From contig CM041297.1 in the NCBI GenBank assembly GCA_023052935.1, positions 3,648,280 to 3,712,279 on the forward strand: a DNA stretch of 64,000 bases, given 5' to 3'. The notes below the pieces were generated by a model that ran no database searches, was not told the origin of the DNA, and saw only the letters and a program-made list of their open reading frames with translations. Position 1 is the first letter of the stretch, and each line of letters starts with the position of its first letter. Positions 1 to 12,614 of the stretch are shown in pieces. Made by a program: the position numbers and the translations under genes. This stretch comes from Piezodorus guildinii. Its lineage: Eukaryota > Arthropoda > Insecta > Hemiptera > Pentatomidae.

Positions 1-193
1 TTCAATGTGAGTAAAAAATCCTTAGTTATGCTGTCCTTCGGAGAGGACGTTAAAAGATGGTCCCGTGCCTGTACGATGTCAGGTACTCGTTAAAGATCCC
101 TATCCTAATTAAACCTGGACAGGCAAAATTTAGGACTCCCATTTAGAATCGTCCGATTATCCACAGTAGCAACAAGTAACGTTAAATAAATTA
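1..193 (+). repeat. SINE-1 copy, 5' truncated by window edge
   Basis: Body and tail of the SINE-1 family. It shows the shared blocks 'aaaaaatccttagttatg', 'gtcaggtactcgttaaagat' and 'aatttaggactcccat', then 'gttaaataaatt'. The tRNA-like head is missing because the window begins inside the copy. A second copy follows directly in the same orientation. Confidence 0.8.
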
Positions 194-195
194 AT

Positions 196-485
196 GGGAT
201 CACTTGTAGCTGGGTGCCTAGCAGAACAGCCTCCTATGCCAAAGGTTACGGGCTCAAGCCCGCAGGTGGTTGGTTCTAGGAATTTTTAAAGGGAGTAAAA
301 AATCCTTAATAATGTAATCCTTCGGATGTAAAGTAAAAAGGTGGTCCCGAGCCTTTGCTATATCAGGTACTCGTTAAAGATCCCTATCCTAATTAAGCCT
401 GGATAGGCAAAATTTAGGACTCCCATCGTAGCATCGTCCGTTAAGCCACATTAGAAAAAACATTAAATAAACAAACAAACAAACC
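196..485 (+). repeat. SINE-1, full-length tRNA-derived SINE
   Basis: Head resembles a tRNA with an A-box-like 'tagctgggtgcctagc' and a B-box-like 'gggctcaagcccg', as needed for RNA polymerase III transcription. The family-specific body follows, and the copy ends in 'aaataaacaaacaaacaaac'. The same roughly 290-bp unit recurs on both strands of the window. Non-autonomous; the LINE that mobilises it is not identified. Confidence 0.85.
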
Positions 486-1871
486 TGTCCCAGGTACGAT
501 GAGAACCGCTAATGAGTTGCCTAACAACATTGACATCTTGTGCAACAGTGCTCATGTTTTCAAATCCAAATGTCAAAAGCTTTCGCTAGTAACATCTTTA
601 TTGTAACATACTATTTTGAAGCTAATTTATATGATTTTGCTCATAAAAAGATTATTTCATTATACCTGATTTTTATGTAACACTAGCTGACCGAAGACAA
701 TGTTCTGTCTTAACCATGACGTAGCGAAACCGTTAACCCGTTCATGCGTGATGTGAACACCAAGGGAAAATAGGATTTATATAAATATATATTATAATTA
801 TATATAAATATATATAAATTAAATATTTATAAATTTAATTCTTTAAATTCTCTAAATTAATTCTTCTAATTTAAAAGAATTAGGGTTATAAACGATGCTA
901 ATATAAAGTTTTAATTATAACAATTTGTTTGACATAAAATAATCAATTGGATAACAAAACATAATTTACAATGAACTTCCTAAAATAAAGAATTGTTAAC
1001 AGTCCTTGATTAAACATTTAACTAACATAACAGAGATATAAACCTCCCTTGGTGAAATTTTATTATTTTAATTTTATTATTCTGATCTTCTATCCAATTG
1101 ATTATTTATGCAAACGAATTGTAATAATTAAAAATTTATTTTAGCATCGTTTAAACTCCTGATTCATTTAATTAGAGAGATTACGATTTTACATTTTATT
1201 AACTAAGAAACTTGTATAACTTGGAAATATTACATTATATCAAGATGATAATTATTTTGATTAAATATATGTTAAAGTAAGATAATGGTAATTACAATAT
1301 ATAATAATCTGATTAATTTTCTATTAACAATATATATATATATATAATATATATATATATATAGTGAGAAGAGAGAAATCCAAGTTTATTATGAATATTA
1401 TATTCTGTTATTTCTGTAAATTTGATTATCATATTTACTTTTTTAAACATTTTATTATGTTTACTTAATTGTTATCTTTATTATTGTAATTTCTTTCTTC
1501 TAACTCGGAAAGTTACAAAATATGCTAGTTGTTTGTATTTATATTTTAAACATATTGGGCATTGTTTGTGTATATCAATACAACAAAAAAAAAATAATAA
1601 TAGTAATATCAACAAATTACCTAACCAAAGAACAGAGTAATATAATATAATATAATATCACTACAACAGAGACATGGTACACATCCAACGGCCTGCGATC
1701 GATACCGGCTTGAAAGGAGTCGTGCAAACCGTTTAGTGGCTGGCTATCTCTAACCCCGAGCGGAGCCTTAATAGTAATTGGGCTGAGTGCTTCTCTGCAA
1801 ACTGAATCCATCAAATCATCTCTTCGTCATCTTATATATTGTAGTTATAGCAGGAATCGATATCATCATTT
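486..1871. other. AT-rich stretch with no recognisable gene
   Basis: No ORF has any recognisable domain. The stretch contains (TA)n microsatellite at about 1327-1362, many short A/T runs, and a GC-richer patch near 1670-1810 that I cannot assign. Open frames here are short and hydrophobic, as expected from AT-rich noncoding DNA. Confidence 0.6.
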
Positions 1872-2423
1872 TTATTTTATCTTACTTATACATGAAATAT
1901 ATAGTATGGGAAAGTATCGGGATAGTAAAAGTTTTCGACATTGAATTTTCAACCAAAATACACATTCTAAAGTCCTCTTTATTCAAATTAGTCCCTCAAA
2001 ATGGTGAGTATGTGATTGGAGATATTTTAGAAGCGTATATACTTGGGATGTTACAGCAAAATTTTTATCAAAATCGGAAAAAAATAAGATTCACTTTATA
2101 GCATGCATTTTGAACGTTTTTACGATTTTCTAAAAAAGTACTCTAATGATTTTAATTAAACTCAATACACCTATGTAAAATGTAATGGGCTTTAATATCA
2201 TGTAGGTTTCATTCTGATTTAAATAGTCTGACAGGGCTTAAATACCGATATTAAGTACCTTTAATTTTGTAGATTCTATAAAAAATAGCCATATCATCTT
2301 CTTATCATTAATAAAAACAGGTAAATTTATAAATTGGATGAATTTGATGACCAGCTAAAGGATATAAGAGCAAATCTATTTTTTTATTTCATTTTTGGCT
2401 AATAGTAGTAATATAGACGTATA
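1872..2423 (-). mobile_element. HINE-A copy, left part (split by fold-back element)
   Basis: Starts with a diverged form of the 3' end ('cttacttatacatgaaatatatagtatgggaaagtatcggg') and runs through the HINE-A body ('taatgggctttaatatcatg', 'ctgacagggcttaaat') to 'atatagacgtata'. There the fold-back element interrupts it. The missing continuation ('taatataccgttgg') resumes at 11351. Confidence 0.75.
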
Positions 2424-2872
2424 TAGCATTTCCAAGTCAAATGTAACCTTTTCCAAGTCAAATGTCACCTTTTCCAAGTCAAATGTCACCCTTTTCCTTT
2501 CAAGTCACCTTTCCAAGTCAAATGTCACCTTTTCCATTTCAAATGTCACCTTTTCCATTTCAAATGTCACCTTTTCCATTTCAAATGTCACCTTTTCCAT
2601 TTCAAATGTCACCTTTTCCAAGTTCAAATGTCACCCTTTTCCATTTCAAATGTCACCTTTTCCATTTCAAATGTCACCTTTTCCATTTCAAATGTCACCT
2701 TTTCCATTTCAAATGTCACCTTTTCCATTTCAAATGTCACCTTTTCCATTTCAAATGTCACCTTTTCCAAGTCAAATGTCACCCTTTCCATTTCAAATGT
2801 CACCTTTTCCATTTCAAATGTCACCTTTTCCATTTCAAATGTTACATTTTCCAAGTCAAATGTCACCTTTTT
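2424..2872 (+). repeat. Left terminal 21-bp tandem array of FB-1
   Basis: About 21 units of a 21-bp repeat with core 'caaatgtcaccttttcc'. Two unit types alternate irregularly: 'ccatttcaaatgtcac' and 'ccaagtcaaatgtcac'. A few indels near 2490-2515 and 2620-2640 shift the phase. Because 21 is a multiple of 3, several frames stay open and give artefactual peptides such as repeated MSPFPFQ. Confidence 0.95.
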
Positions 2873-3135
2873 CTTCACTTCTAGCCTTAAATATTCAGTT
2901 TTATTTATTTATTTATTGAAAAATAATTAGTTTAATTAAAATTATGACTTTTTTAATAATTTTGGCATATCCTATCGCTATTTTTTTCTGTTTTTTAGAT
3001 ATTTGATAACAAGTTCTGTTTTTTACGAACTAATATTTAAAAAAATTAATTATTGTCTATTTAGTTTTAAGATAGTTGTTGATTTTGAATTTTTAGAGGG
3101 AAGGGATACTTTTTGGGAATAATTAATGTGTTTTC
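2873..3135 (+). repeat. Inner inverted segment of FB-1, left copy
   Basis: Non-tandem sequence ('cttctagccttaaatattc' onward) whose reverse complement is at 10078-10334 with only scattered single-base differences, e.g. one A/C near 2900 and one T/C near 2980. The high similarity of the two copies suggests recent formation or gene conversion between arms. Confidence 0.9.
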
Positions 3136-4830
3136 GGGTATTATAATAACGTTTTTCGAGATGTATTTTTTATCGCTCGCAGGCATATTAACTCGCATTT
3201 CCTTTTAATGTTTTTTATTGATATAGGGATTAATTATTGTGCTTTCGGGTGGTTATGATGACGTTTTTCGAGCTCTATCTTTTATCGCTCATGCGTATTT
3301 CAACTCGCATTTACTTTTAATGTTTTTTATATACAAATTGGTTATTAATTGTATTTGCGGGTCTTGTAATTACGTTTTTTGAGCTGTATTTTTTATCGCT
3401 CATGGGTTTTTCAACTCGCATTTACTTTTTATGTTTTTTTATTGATATAGGGATTAATTATTGTGCTTTCGGGTGGTTATGAATTCGTTTTTCGAGCTGT
3501 ATTTTTTATCGCTCATGGGTATTTCAACTCGCATTTACTTTTTATCTTTTTTATTGATTTAGAGATTAATTATTGTGCTTTCGGGTGGTTATGTATACGT
3601 TTTTTTGAGCTGTATTTTTTATCGATCATGGGTTTTTCAACTCGCATTACTTTTTATGTTTTTTTATTGATATAGGGATTAATTAATGTGTTTTCGGGTG
3701 TTATAATTACGTTTTTTGAGATGTATATTTTATCGCTCACTTGCACATTAACTCGCATTTATTTTTAATGATTTTTATTGATACAGGGATTAATTATTGT
3801 GCTTTCGGGTGGTTATGAATACGTTTTTTGAGCTTTATTTTTTATCGATCATGGGTTTTTCAACTCGCATTACTTTTTATGTTTTTTTATTGATATAGGG
3901 ATTAATTAATGTGTTTTCGGGTGTTATAATTACGTTTTTTGAGATGTATATTTTATCGCTCACTTGCACATTAACTCGCATTTATTTTTAATGATTTTTA
4001 TTGATACAGGGATTAATTATTGTGCTTTCGGGTGGTTATGAATACGTTTTTTGAGCTGTATTTTTTATCGATCATGGGTTTTTCAACTCGCATTACTTTT
4101 TATGTTTTTTTATTGATATAGGGATTAATTAATGTGTTTTCGGGTGTTATAATTACGTTTTTTGAGATGTATATTTTATCGCTCACTTGCACATTAACTC
4201 GCATTTATTTTTAATGATTTTTATTGATACAGGGATTAATTAATGTGCTTTCGGGTGGTTATGATTACGTTTTTCGAGCTGTATTTTTTATCGCTCATGG
4301 GTATTTCTACTCGTATTTACTTTTTATGTTTTTTATTGATATAGGGATTAATTATTGTGCTTTCGGGTGGTTATGATTAAGTTTTTGATGGATATTGGGA
4401 TTGATTATTTTGTTTTTAGTTCTCATTATAACGTTGTTGGAATATACATCATTTAGCTTTTTTTTATTTATTTTTTTTTATTTAATATTAATATTATTAT
4501 TTTTTTATAAAAGGATTAGTTATAGTTCCTTTTTTAGCGTCCTGAGTAAGTTTTTTCAACTAAATATTTTATAATGGACCCACTTTTTTACTTGTTCTTA
4601 CAATTATCTGATAATTTAATTGAGGAATTGTTTATTCTATTTTCGGATGTTCTTATAACATTATTTGAACCTTATTTGTTATCGCTTTTACTCATTTTAA
4701 TTTACTGTTCCTATTTCATAAATATTTGATAGAGGGATCGTTTATAGTTTTTTGGGGAATACTAATAGAGTTTATGACATTTTTTTATAGCTAGTGCACA
4801 TTTTAACTTAAATGAAAAGTGATCAAGATA
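3136..4830 (+). repeat. 112-bp satellite monomers, forward half
   Basis: Monomers contain 'gtgctttcgggtggttatg', 'gagctgtattttttatcgc' and 'caactcgcatttacttttta'. Successive 'gtgctttcgg' motifs at 3463 and 3575 are 112 bp apart. Variants occur with 'gtgttttcgggtgttataa' (e.g. 3690, 3915, 4135), forming local higher-order alternation. Monomers become strongly diverged after 4380, towards the inversion point. Confidence 0.9.
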
Positions 4831-7800
4831 AATGCGCAATCGCGATGTAACACCCAGTTAAAAAAAGTAATCAGAACGTGCAAAAACACAACAAATAATT
4901 TTTACTTCAAATTATAACATAATATCTACGGTATGTAGAAATTTCCAAGCGCATAAAAGATTAATGTTCAAAACACGTAATCAGAATCCCCTAAAACAAA
5001 AACAAAGAAAGACCACTCTATCAAAATATAAAATAATATTAGCTCTAAGTTGAAACAAGCGCGAGCTATAGAATAAGCAGTCCAAAAAAAGTTTTTTCAT
5101 AACCACCCAAAAACACAAGTATAGATCCCCTATAACAATAAAAAGATTAGAAGTAAATGCAAGTTGGAATGCGAACAAGCGACAATAAATACAGCTCAAA
5201 AAACGTAATTACAACACCCGGAAAGACAATTCCTAACCTATATATCAATAAAAAACATTAAAAGTAAATGCGAGTTGAAATACGCATGAGCGATAAAAGA
5301 TAGAGCTCAAAAAACGTAATCATAACCACCCGAAAGCACAACAATTAATGCCTATATCAATAAAAAACATTAAAAGTAAATGCGAGTTGAAATACCCATG
5401 AGCGATAAAAAATACAGCTCGAAAAACGTAATCATAACCACCCGAAAGCACATTAAGTAATCCCTATATCAATAAAAAACATTAAAAGTAAATGCGAGTT
5501 GAAATACGCATGAGCGATAAAAGATAGAGCTCAAAAAACGTAATCATAACCACCCGAAAGCACATTAATTAATCCCTATATCAATAAAAATCATTAAAAA
5601 TAAATGCGAGTTAATATGCCAGTGAGCGATAAAAAATACAGCTCGAAAAACGTAATCATAACCACCCGAAAGCACATTAAGTAATCCCTATATCAATAAA
5701 AAACATTAAAAGTAAATGCGAGTTGAAATACGCATGAGCGATAAAAGATAGAGCTCAAAAAACGTAATCATAACCACCCGAAAGCACATTAATTAATCCC
5801 TATATCAATAAAAATCATTAAAAATAAATGCGAGTTAATATGCCAGTGAGCGATAAAAAATACAGCTCGAAAAACGAATTCATAACCACCCGAAAGCACA
5901 ATAATTAATCCCTATATCAATTAAAAAACATAAAAAGTAAATGCGAGTTGAAAAACCATGAGCGATAAAAAGATACAGCTCGAAAAACGTAATTACAAGA
6001 CCCGCAAATACAATTAATAACCCATTTGTATATAAAAAACATTAAAAGTAAATGCGAGTTGAAATACGCATGAGCGAATAAAGATAGAGCTCGAAAAACG
6101 TATTCATAACCACCCGAAAGCACAATAATTAATCTCTAAATCAATAAAAAACATAAAAAGTAAATGCGAGTTGAAAAACCCATGAGCGATAAAAAATACA
6201 GCTCGAAAAACGTAATTACAAGACCCGCAAATACAATTAATAACTCATTTGTATATAAAAAACATTAAAAGTAAATGCGAGTTGAAATACGCATGAGCGT
6301 AAAAGATAGAGCTCGAAAAACGTATTCATAACACCCGAAAGCACAATAATTAATCTCTAAATCAATAAAAAACATAAAAAGTAAATGCGAGTTGAAAAAC
6401 CCATGAGCGATAAAAAATACAGCTCGAAAAAACGTAATTACAAGACCCGCAAATACAATTAATAACCCATTTGTATATAAAAAACATTAAAAGTAAATGC
6501 GAGTTGAAAAACCCATGAGCGATAAAAAATACAGCTCGAAAAAACGTAATTACAAGACCCGCAAATACAATTAATAACTCATTTGTATATAAAAAACATT
6601 AAAAGTAAATACGAGTTGAAATACGCATGAGCGATAAAAGATAGAGCTCGAAAAACGTATTCATAACCACCCGAAAGCACAATAATTAATCTCTAAATCA
6701 ATAAAAAAATAAAAAGTAAATGCGAGTTGAAAAACCCATGAGCGATAAAAAGATACAGCTCGAAAAACGTAATTACAAGACCCGCAAATACAATTAATAA
6801 CCCATTGTATATAAAAAACATTAAAAGTAAATGCGAGTTGAAATACGCATGAGCGATAAAAGATAGAGCTCGAAAAACGTATTCATAACCACCCGAAAGC
6901 ACAATAATTAATCCTATATCAATAAAAAACATAAAAAGTAAATGCGAGTTGAAATACCCATGAGCGATAAAAAGATACAGCTCGAAAAACGTAATTACAA
7001 GACCCGCAAATACAATTAATAACCCATTTGTTTGTATATAAAAAACATTAAAAGTAAATGCGAGTTGAAATACGCATGAGCGAAAAAATAAGCTCGAAAA
7101 ACGTATTCATAACACCGAAAGAAATAATAATCCCTATATCAATAAAAACATAAAAGTAAATGCGAGTTGAAATACATGAGCGATAAAAATACAGCTCGAA
7201 AAACGTAATTAAACCGAAAACAATTAATCCATAATAAAAAACTTAAAGTAAATGCGAGTTGAAATACATGAGCGATAAAATAGCTCGAAAAACGTTCATA
7301 CACCGAAAGACATAATTAATCTATATCAATAAAAACATAAAAAGTAAATGCGATGAAAACCGGCGAAAAAAATACAGTCGAAAACTAATCAAACCCAAAA
7401 AATATAACCCATTATATAAAAACATTAAAAGTAAATGCGAGTTGAAATACGCATGAGCGATAAAAAATACAGCTCGAAAAACGTATTCATAACCACCCGA
7501 AAGCACAATTAATTAATCCTATAATCAATAAAAAAACATTAAAAGTAAATGCGAGTTGAAATAACCCATGAGCGATAAAAAATACAGCTCAAAAACGTAA
7601 TTACAAGACCCGCAAATACAATTAATAACCATTTGTATATAAAAAACATTAAAAGTAAATGCGAGTTGAAAACGCATGAGCGATAAAAAATACAGCTCGA
7701 AAAACGTAATTCAAACCCCCGAAAGTCACAATTAATTAATCCTATATCAATAAAAAACATTAAAAGTAAATGCGAGTTGAAATACCATGAGCGATAAAAA

Positions 7801-10077
7801 TACAGCTCGAAAAAACGTAATTTAAACAAACCCGAAAGACAATTTAATAATCCCTATATCAATAAAAAACATTAAAAGTAAATGCGAGTTGAAATACGCA
7901 TGAGCGATAAAAAGATACAGCTCGAAAAACGTAATCATAACAACCCGAAATACAATAATTAATCCCTATATCAATAAAAACATTAAAAAGTAAATGCGAG
8001 TTGAAATACCCATGAGCGATAAAAAGATACAGCTCGAAAAAACGAAATTCATAACCACCCGAAAGCACAATAATTAATCCCTATTCAATAAAAAACATTA
8101 AAAAGTAAATGCGAGTTGAAAATACCCATGAGCGATAAAAAATACAGCTCGAAAAACGTAATTACAAGACCCGCAAAACAATTAATTAACCCTTTGTATA
8201 TAAAAAACATTAAAAGTAAATGCGAGTTGAAATACGCATGAGCGATAAAAGATAGAGCTCGAAAAACGTATTCATAACCACCCGAAAGCACAATAATTAA
8301 TCTCTAAATCAATAAAAAACATAAAAAGTAAATGCGAGTTGAAAAACCCCATGAGCGATAAAAGATAGAGCTCGAAAAACGTATTCATAACCACCCGAAA
8401 GCACAATAATTAATCTCTAAATCAATAAAAAACATAAAAAGTAAATGCGAGTTGAAAAACCCATGAGCGATAAAAGATAGAGCTCGAAAAACGTATTCAT
8501 AACCACCCGAAAGCACAATAATTAATCTCTAAATCAATAAAAAACATAAAAAGTAAATGCGAGTTGAAAAACCCATGAGCGATAAAAGATAGAGCTCGAA
8601 AAACGTATTCATAACCACCCGAAAGCACAATAATTAATCTCTAAATCAATAAAAAACATAAAAAGTAAATGCGAGTTGAAAAACCCATGAGCGATAAAAG
8701 ATAGAGCTCGAAAAACGTATTCATAACCACCCGAAAGCACAATAATTAATCTCTAAATCAATAAAAAACATAAAAAGTAAATGCGAGTTGAAAAACCCAT
8801 GAGCGATAAAAGATAGAGCTCGAAAAACGTATTCATAACCACCCGAAAGCACAATAATTAATCTCTAAATCAATAAAAAACATAAAAAGTAAATGCGAGT
8901 TGAAAAACCCATGAGCGATAAAAGATAGAGCTCGAAAAACGTATTCATAACCACCCGAAAGCACAATAATTAATCTCTAAATCAATAAAAAACATAAAAA
9001 GTAAATGCGAGTTGAAAAACCCATGAGCGATAAAAAATACAGCTCAAAAAACGTAATTACAAGACCCGCAAATACAATTAATAACCCATTTGTATATAAA
9101 AAACATTAAAAGTAAATGCGAGTTGAAATACGCATGAGCGATAAAAGATAGAGCTCGAAAAACGTATTCATAACCACCCGAAAGCACAATAATTAATCTC
9201 TAAATCAATAAAAAACATAAAAAGTAAATGCGAGTTGAAAAACCCATGAGCGATAAAAAATACAGCTCAAAAAACGTAATTACAAGACCCGCAAATACAA
9301 TTAATAACCCATTTGTATATAAAAAACATTAAAAGTAAATGCGAGTTGAAATACGCATGAGCGATAAAAGATAGAGCTCGAAAAACGTATTCATAACCAC
9401 CCGAAAGCACAATAATTAATCTCTAAATCAATAAAAAACATAAAAAGTAAATGCGAGTTGAAAAACCCATGAGCGATAAAAGATAGAGCTCGAAAAACGT
9501 ATTCATAACCACCCGAAAGCACAATAATTAATCTCTAAATCAATAAAAAACATAAAAAGTAAATGCGAGTTGAAAAACCCATGAGCGATAAAAAATACAG
9601 CTCAAAAAACGTAATTACAAGACCCGCAAATACAATTAATAACCCATTTGTATATAAAAAACATTAAAAGTAAATGCGAGTTGAAATACCCATGAGCGAT
9701 AAAAAATACAGCTCAAAATACGTAATTACAAGACCCGCAAATACAATTAATAACCTATATATCTATAAAAAACATTAAAAGTAAATGAGAGTTGAAATAC
9801 CCATGAGCGATAAAAGATAGAGCTCAAAAAACTTAATCATAACCACCCGAAAGCACAATAATTAATCCCTATATCAATAAAAAACATAAAAAGTTAATTT
9901 TAGTTAAAATAAACGAGGGCGATAAAAAATACCGCTCGAAAAACGTAATCATAACCACCCGAAAGCACAATAATTAATCCCTATATCAATAAAAAACATT
10001 AAAAGGAAATGCGAGTTAATATGCCTGCGAGCGATAAAAAATACATCTCGAAAAACGTCATTATAATACCCGAAAAC
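4831..10077 (-). repeat. 112-bp satellite monomers, inverted half
   Basis: Same monomer as 3136-4830 in reverse orientation ('aagtaaatgcgagttgaaa', 'catgagcgataaaa', 'cataaccacccgaaagcac'). 'atgagcg' at 8351, 8463 and 8575 confirms the 112-bp period. Two variants, A ('gatagagctcgaaaaacgta') and B ('acaagacccgcaaatacaat'), alternate as dimers in 5917-7060 and 9020-9740. About 7 consecutive near-identical A monomers lie at about 8240-9020. The 7075-7860 part is full of small deletions. Confidence 0.9.
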
Positions 10078-10334
10078 ACATTAATTATTCCCAAAAAGTA
10101 TCCCTTCCCTCTAAAAATTCAAAATCAACAACTATCTTAAAACTAAATAGACAATAATTAATTTTTTTAAATATTAGTTCGTAAAAAACAGAACTTGTTA
10201 TCAAATATCTAAAAAACAGAAAAAAATGGCGATAGGATATGCCAAAATTATTAAAAAAGTCATAATTTTAATTAAACTAATTATTTTTCAATAAATAAAT
10301 AAATAAAACGGAATATTTAAGGCTAGAAGTGAAG
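10078..10334 (-). repeat. Inner inverted segment of FB-1, right copy
   Basis: Reverse complement of 2873-3135, ending 'ggctagaagtgaagaaaaag' where the right 21-bp array begins. It shows the two FB-1 arms are the same sequence in opposite orientation. Confidence 0.9.
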
Positions 10335-11350
10335 AAAAAGGTGACATTTGACTTGGAAAATGTAACATTTGAAATGGAAAAGGTGACATTTGAAATGGAA
10401 AGGGTGACATTTGACTTGGAAAAGGTGACATTTGAAATGGAAAAGGTGACATTTGAAATGGAAAAGGTGACATTTGAAATGGAAAAGGTGACATTTGAAA
10501 TGGAAAAGGTGACATTTGAAATGGAAAAGGTGACATTTGAAATGGAAAAGGTGACATTTGAAATGGAAAAGGTGACATTTGAAATGGAAAAGGTGACATT
10601 TGAAATGGAAAAGGTGACATTTGAAATGGAAAAGGTGACATTTGAAATGGAAAAGGTGACATTTGAAATGGAAAAGGTGACATTTGACTTGGAAAAGGTG
10701 ACATTTGACTTGGAAAAGGTGACATTTGAAATGGAAAAGGTGACATTTGAAATGGAAAAGGTGACATTTGAAATGGAAAAGGTGACATTTGAAATGGAAA
10801 AGGTGACATTTGAAATGGAAAAGGTGACATTTGAAATGGAAAAGGTGACATTTGAAATGGAAAAGGTGACATTTGAAATGGAAAAGGTGACATTTGAAAT
10901 GGAAAAGGTGACATTTGAAATGGAAAAGGTGACATTTGACTTGGAAAAGGTGACATTTGACTTGGAAAAGGTGACATTTGAAATGGAAAAGGTGACATTT
11001 GAAATGGAAAAGGTGACATTTGAAATGGAAAAGGTGACATTTGAAATGGAAAAGGTGACATTTGAAATGGAAAAGGTGACATTTGAAATGGAAAAGGTGA
11101 CATTTGAAATGGAAAAGGTGACATTTGAAATGGAAAAGGTGACATTTGAAATGGAAAAGGTGACATTTGAAATGGAAAAGGTGACATTTGAAATGGAAAA
11201 GGTGACATTTGAAATGGAAAAGGTGACATTTGACTTGGAAAAGGTGACATTTGAAATGGAAAGGTGACATTTGAAATGGAAAAGGTGACATTTGACTTGG
11301 AAAAGGTTACAATTGACTTGGAAAAGGTTACAATTGACTTGGAAATGCTA
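10335..11350 (-). repeat. Right terminal 21-bp tandem array of FB-1
   Basis: About 48 units of the 21-bp repeat ('ggtgacatttgaaatggaaaa') in inverse orientation to the left array, more than twice as many units. Two adjacent 'gacttgg' variant units occur at 10686/10707 and again at 10938/10959, exactly 252 bp (12 units) apart. This indicates a 12-unit higher-order duplication. The outermost units change to 'aaaggttacaattgacttgg' before the terminal 'ggaaatgcta'. The 312-322 residue open frames on both strands are repeat artefacts. Confidence 0.95.
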
Positions 11351-11450
11351 TAATATACCGTTGGTAAGAGAAAAATATAAAAACAAATATTATCCGATGA
11401 ACAAAGGTGTAAAAGATAATATAAATTGACAGAGAATAAAAATATAAATA
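11351..11450 (-). mobile_element. HINE-A copy, right part (continues 1872-2423)
   Basis: Resumes at 'taatataccgttggtaagag', which in intact HINE-A copies follows 'agacgta' directly. This places FB-1 inside this HINE-A. Similarity fades by about 11450. Confidence 0.7.
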
Positions 11451-11462
11451 TATATTAAAAAA

Positions 11463-12100
<638 letters not shown>

Positions 12101-12404
12101 TTTTAAACTTGCAAAATATATTTATATTTATAAAATATAAATTTTACAATAAGTATAAAATTAGTGTCAACTTACCTCACCTATGGGGTACATTGAGCAA
12201 ACATGACTACCTGGATTTAAAGAGGTGCAGCCCTTAAATTCGACTTCTTACAAAAAAATTACTAATGTTACTTTTGCTAAGGGATATATTATGAATACAT
12301 CAAGCCTCTTAAAAACTCATATCCGTTCAAGTGAAAAATTGCTCAACTAGTGAAAAATTGCACCGCCTTACACTAAAGGAGAATAGAGCAAAAATATTTT
12401 TTAG
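12101..12404. other. No gene recognised
   Basis: AT-rich sequence between two HINE-A fragments. No domain or RNA gene was seen; 'cacctatggggtac' near 12178 has no clear assignment. Confidence 0.5.
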
Positions 12405-12520
12405 GTAATTTTTTTTCTTAATATGGGAATAGTAATATATTTACAGAATATACCGTTGGAAGACTAAAATATTTAGAAAAAATGTTACATACGAAATTGT
12501 GAAAAGAAATGCAAATTGAC
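12405..12520 (-). mobile_element. HINE-A internal fragment
   Basis: Carries 'gaatagtaatatatttac', 'agaatataccgttggaaga' and 'atatttagaaaaaatgtta', which match the 'gtaatatacatgtatgatataccgttgg' zone of other copies in diverged form. Confidence 0.55.
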
Positions 12521-12614
12521 GAATGGTGCTTTAACTTTGGTGATTGTTGTACATAATAATTTCATTCTGTTTTATTATTTAATCTAAAACATATGATTCC
12601 GATATGATATGATT

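Larger units (their letters stand above)
2424..11350. mobile_element. FB-1: 8.9-kb fold-back element made of satellite repeats
   Basis: Seen: the element begins TAGCATTTCCAAGTCAA and ends with the reverse complement of TAGCATTTCCAAGTCAA. From each end inward there is a 21-bp tandem array, about 260 bp of near-identical inverted sequence, and a field of 112-bp monomers whose orientation flips near 4830. The left arm is about 2.4 kb and the right about 6.5 kb. The insertion point can be read because the flanks rejoin into a normal HINE-A ('gacgta-ta-atataccgttgg'), implying a 2-bp TA target duplication (TATA possible). Known: Drosophila Foldback (FB) and Galileo elements have long inverted repeats made of tandem units. 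Inferred: this is a non-autonomous DNA transposon that has accumulated satellite DNA. No transposase is present. Its superfamily is unknown. Confidence 0.8.

Noticed and set aside
3463..8291. Many 60-96 residue frames such as MLSGGYEYVFRA
   Set aside because: They are translations of the 112-bp satellite monomer in its different frames; 112 is not a multiple of three and frames break at each monomer.
10288..11291. Open frames of 312-322 residues on both strands (e.g. repeated MSPFPFQ or KVTFEME)
   Set aside because: They arise because the 21-bp repeat unit is a multiple of three, leaving several frames open on both strands. The same peptides appear at 2395-2930. No start context, no domain, and both strands cannot plausibly encode protein.
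2424..11350. CRISPR array
   Set aside because: The repeats are head-to-tail satellites without unique spacers, and the genome is clearly eukaryotic.
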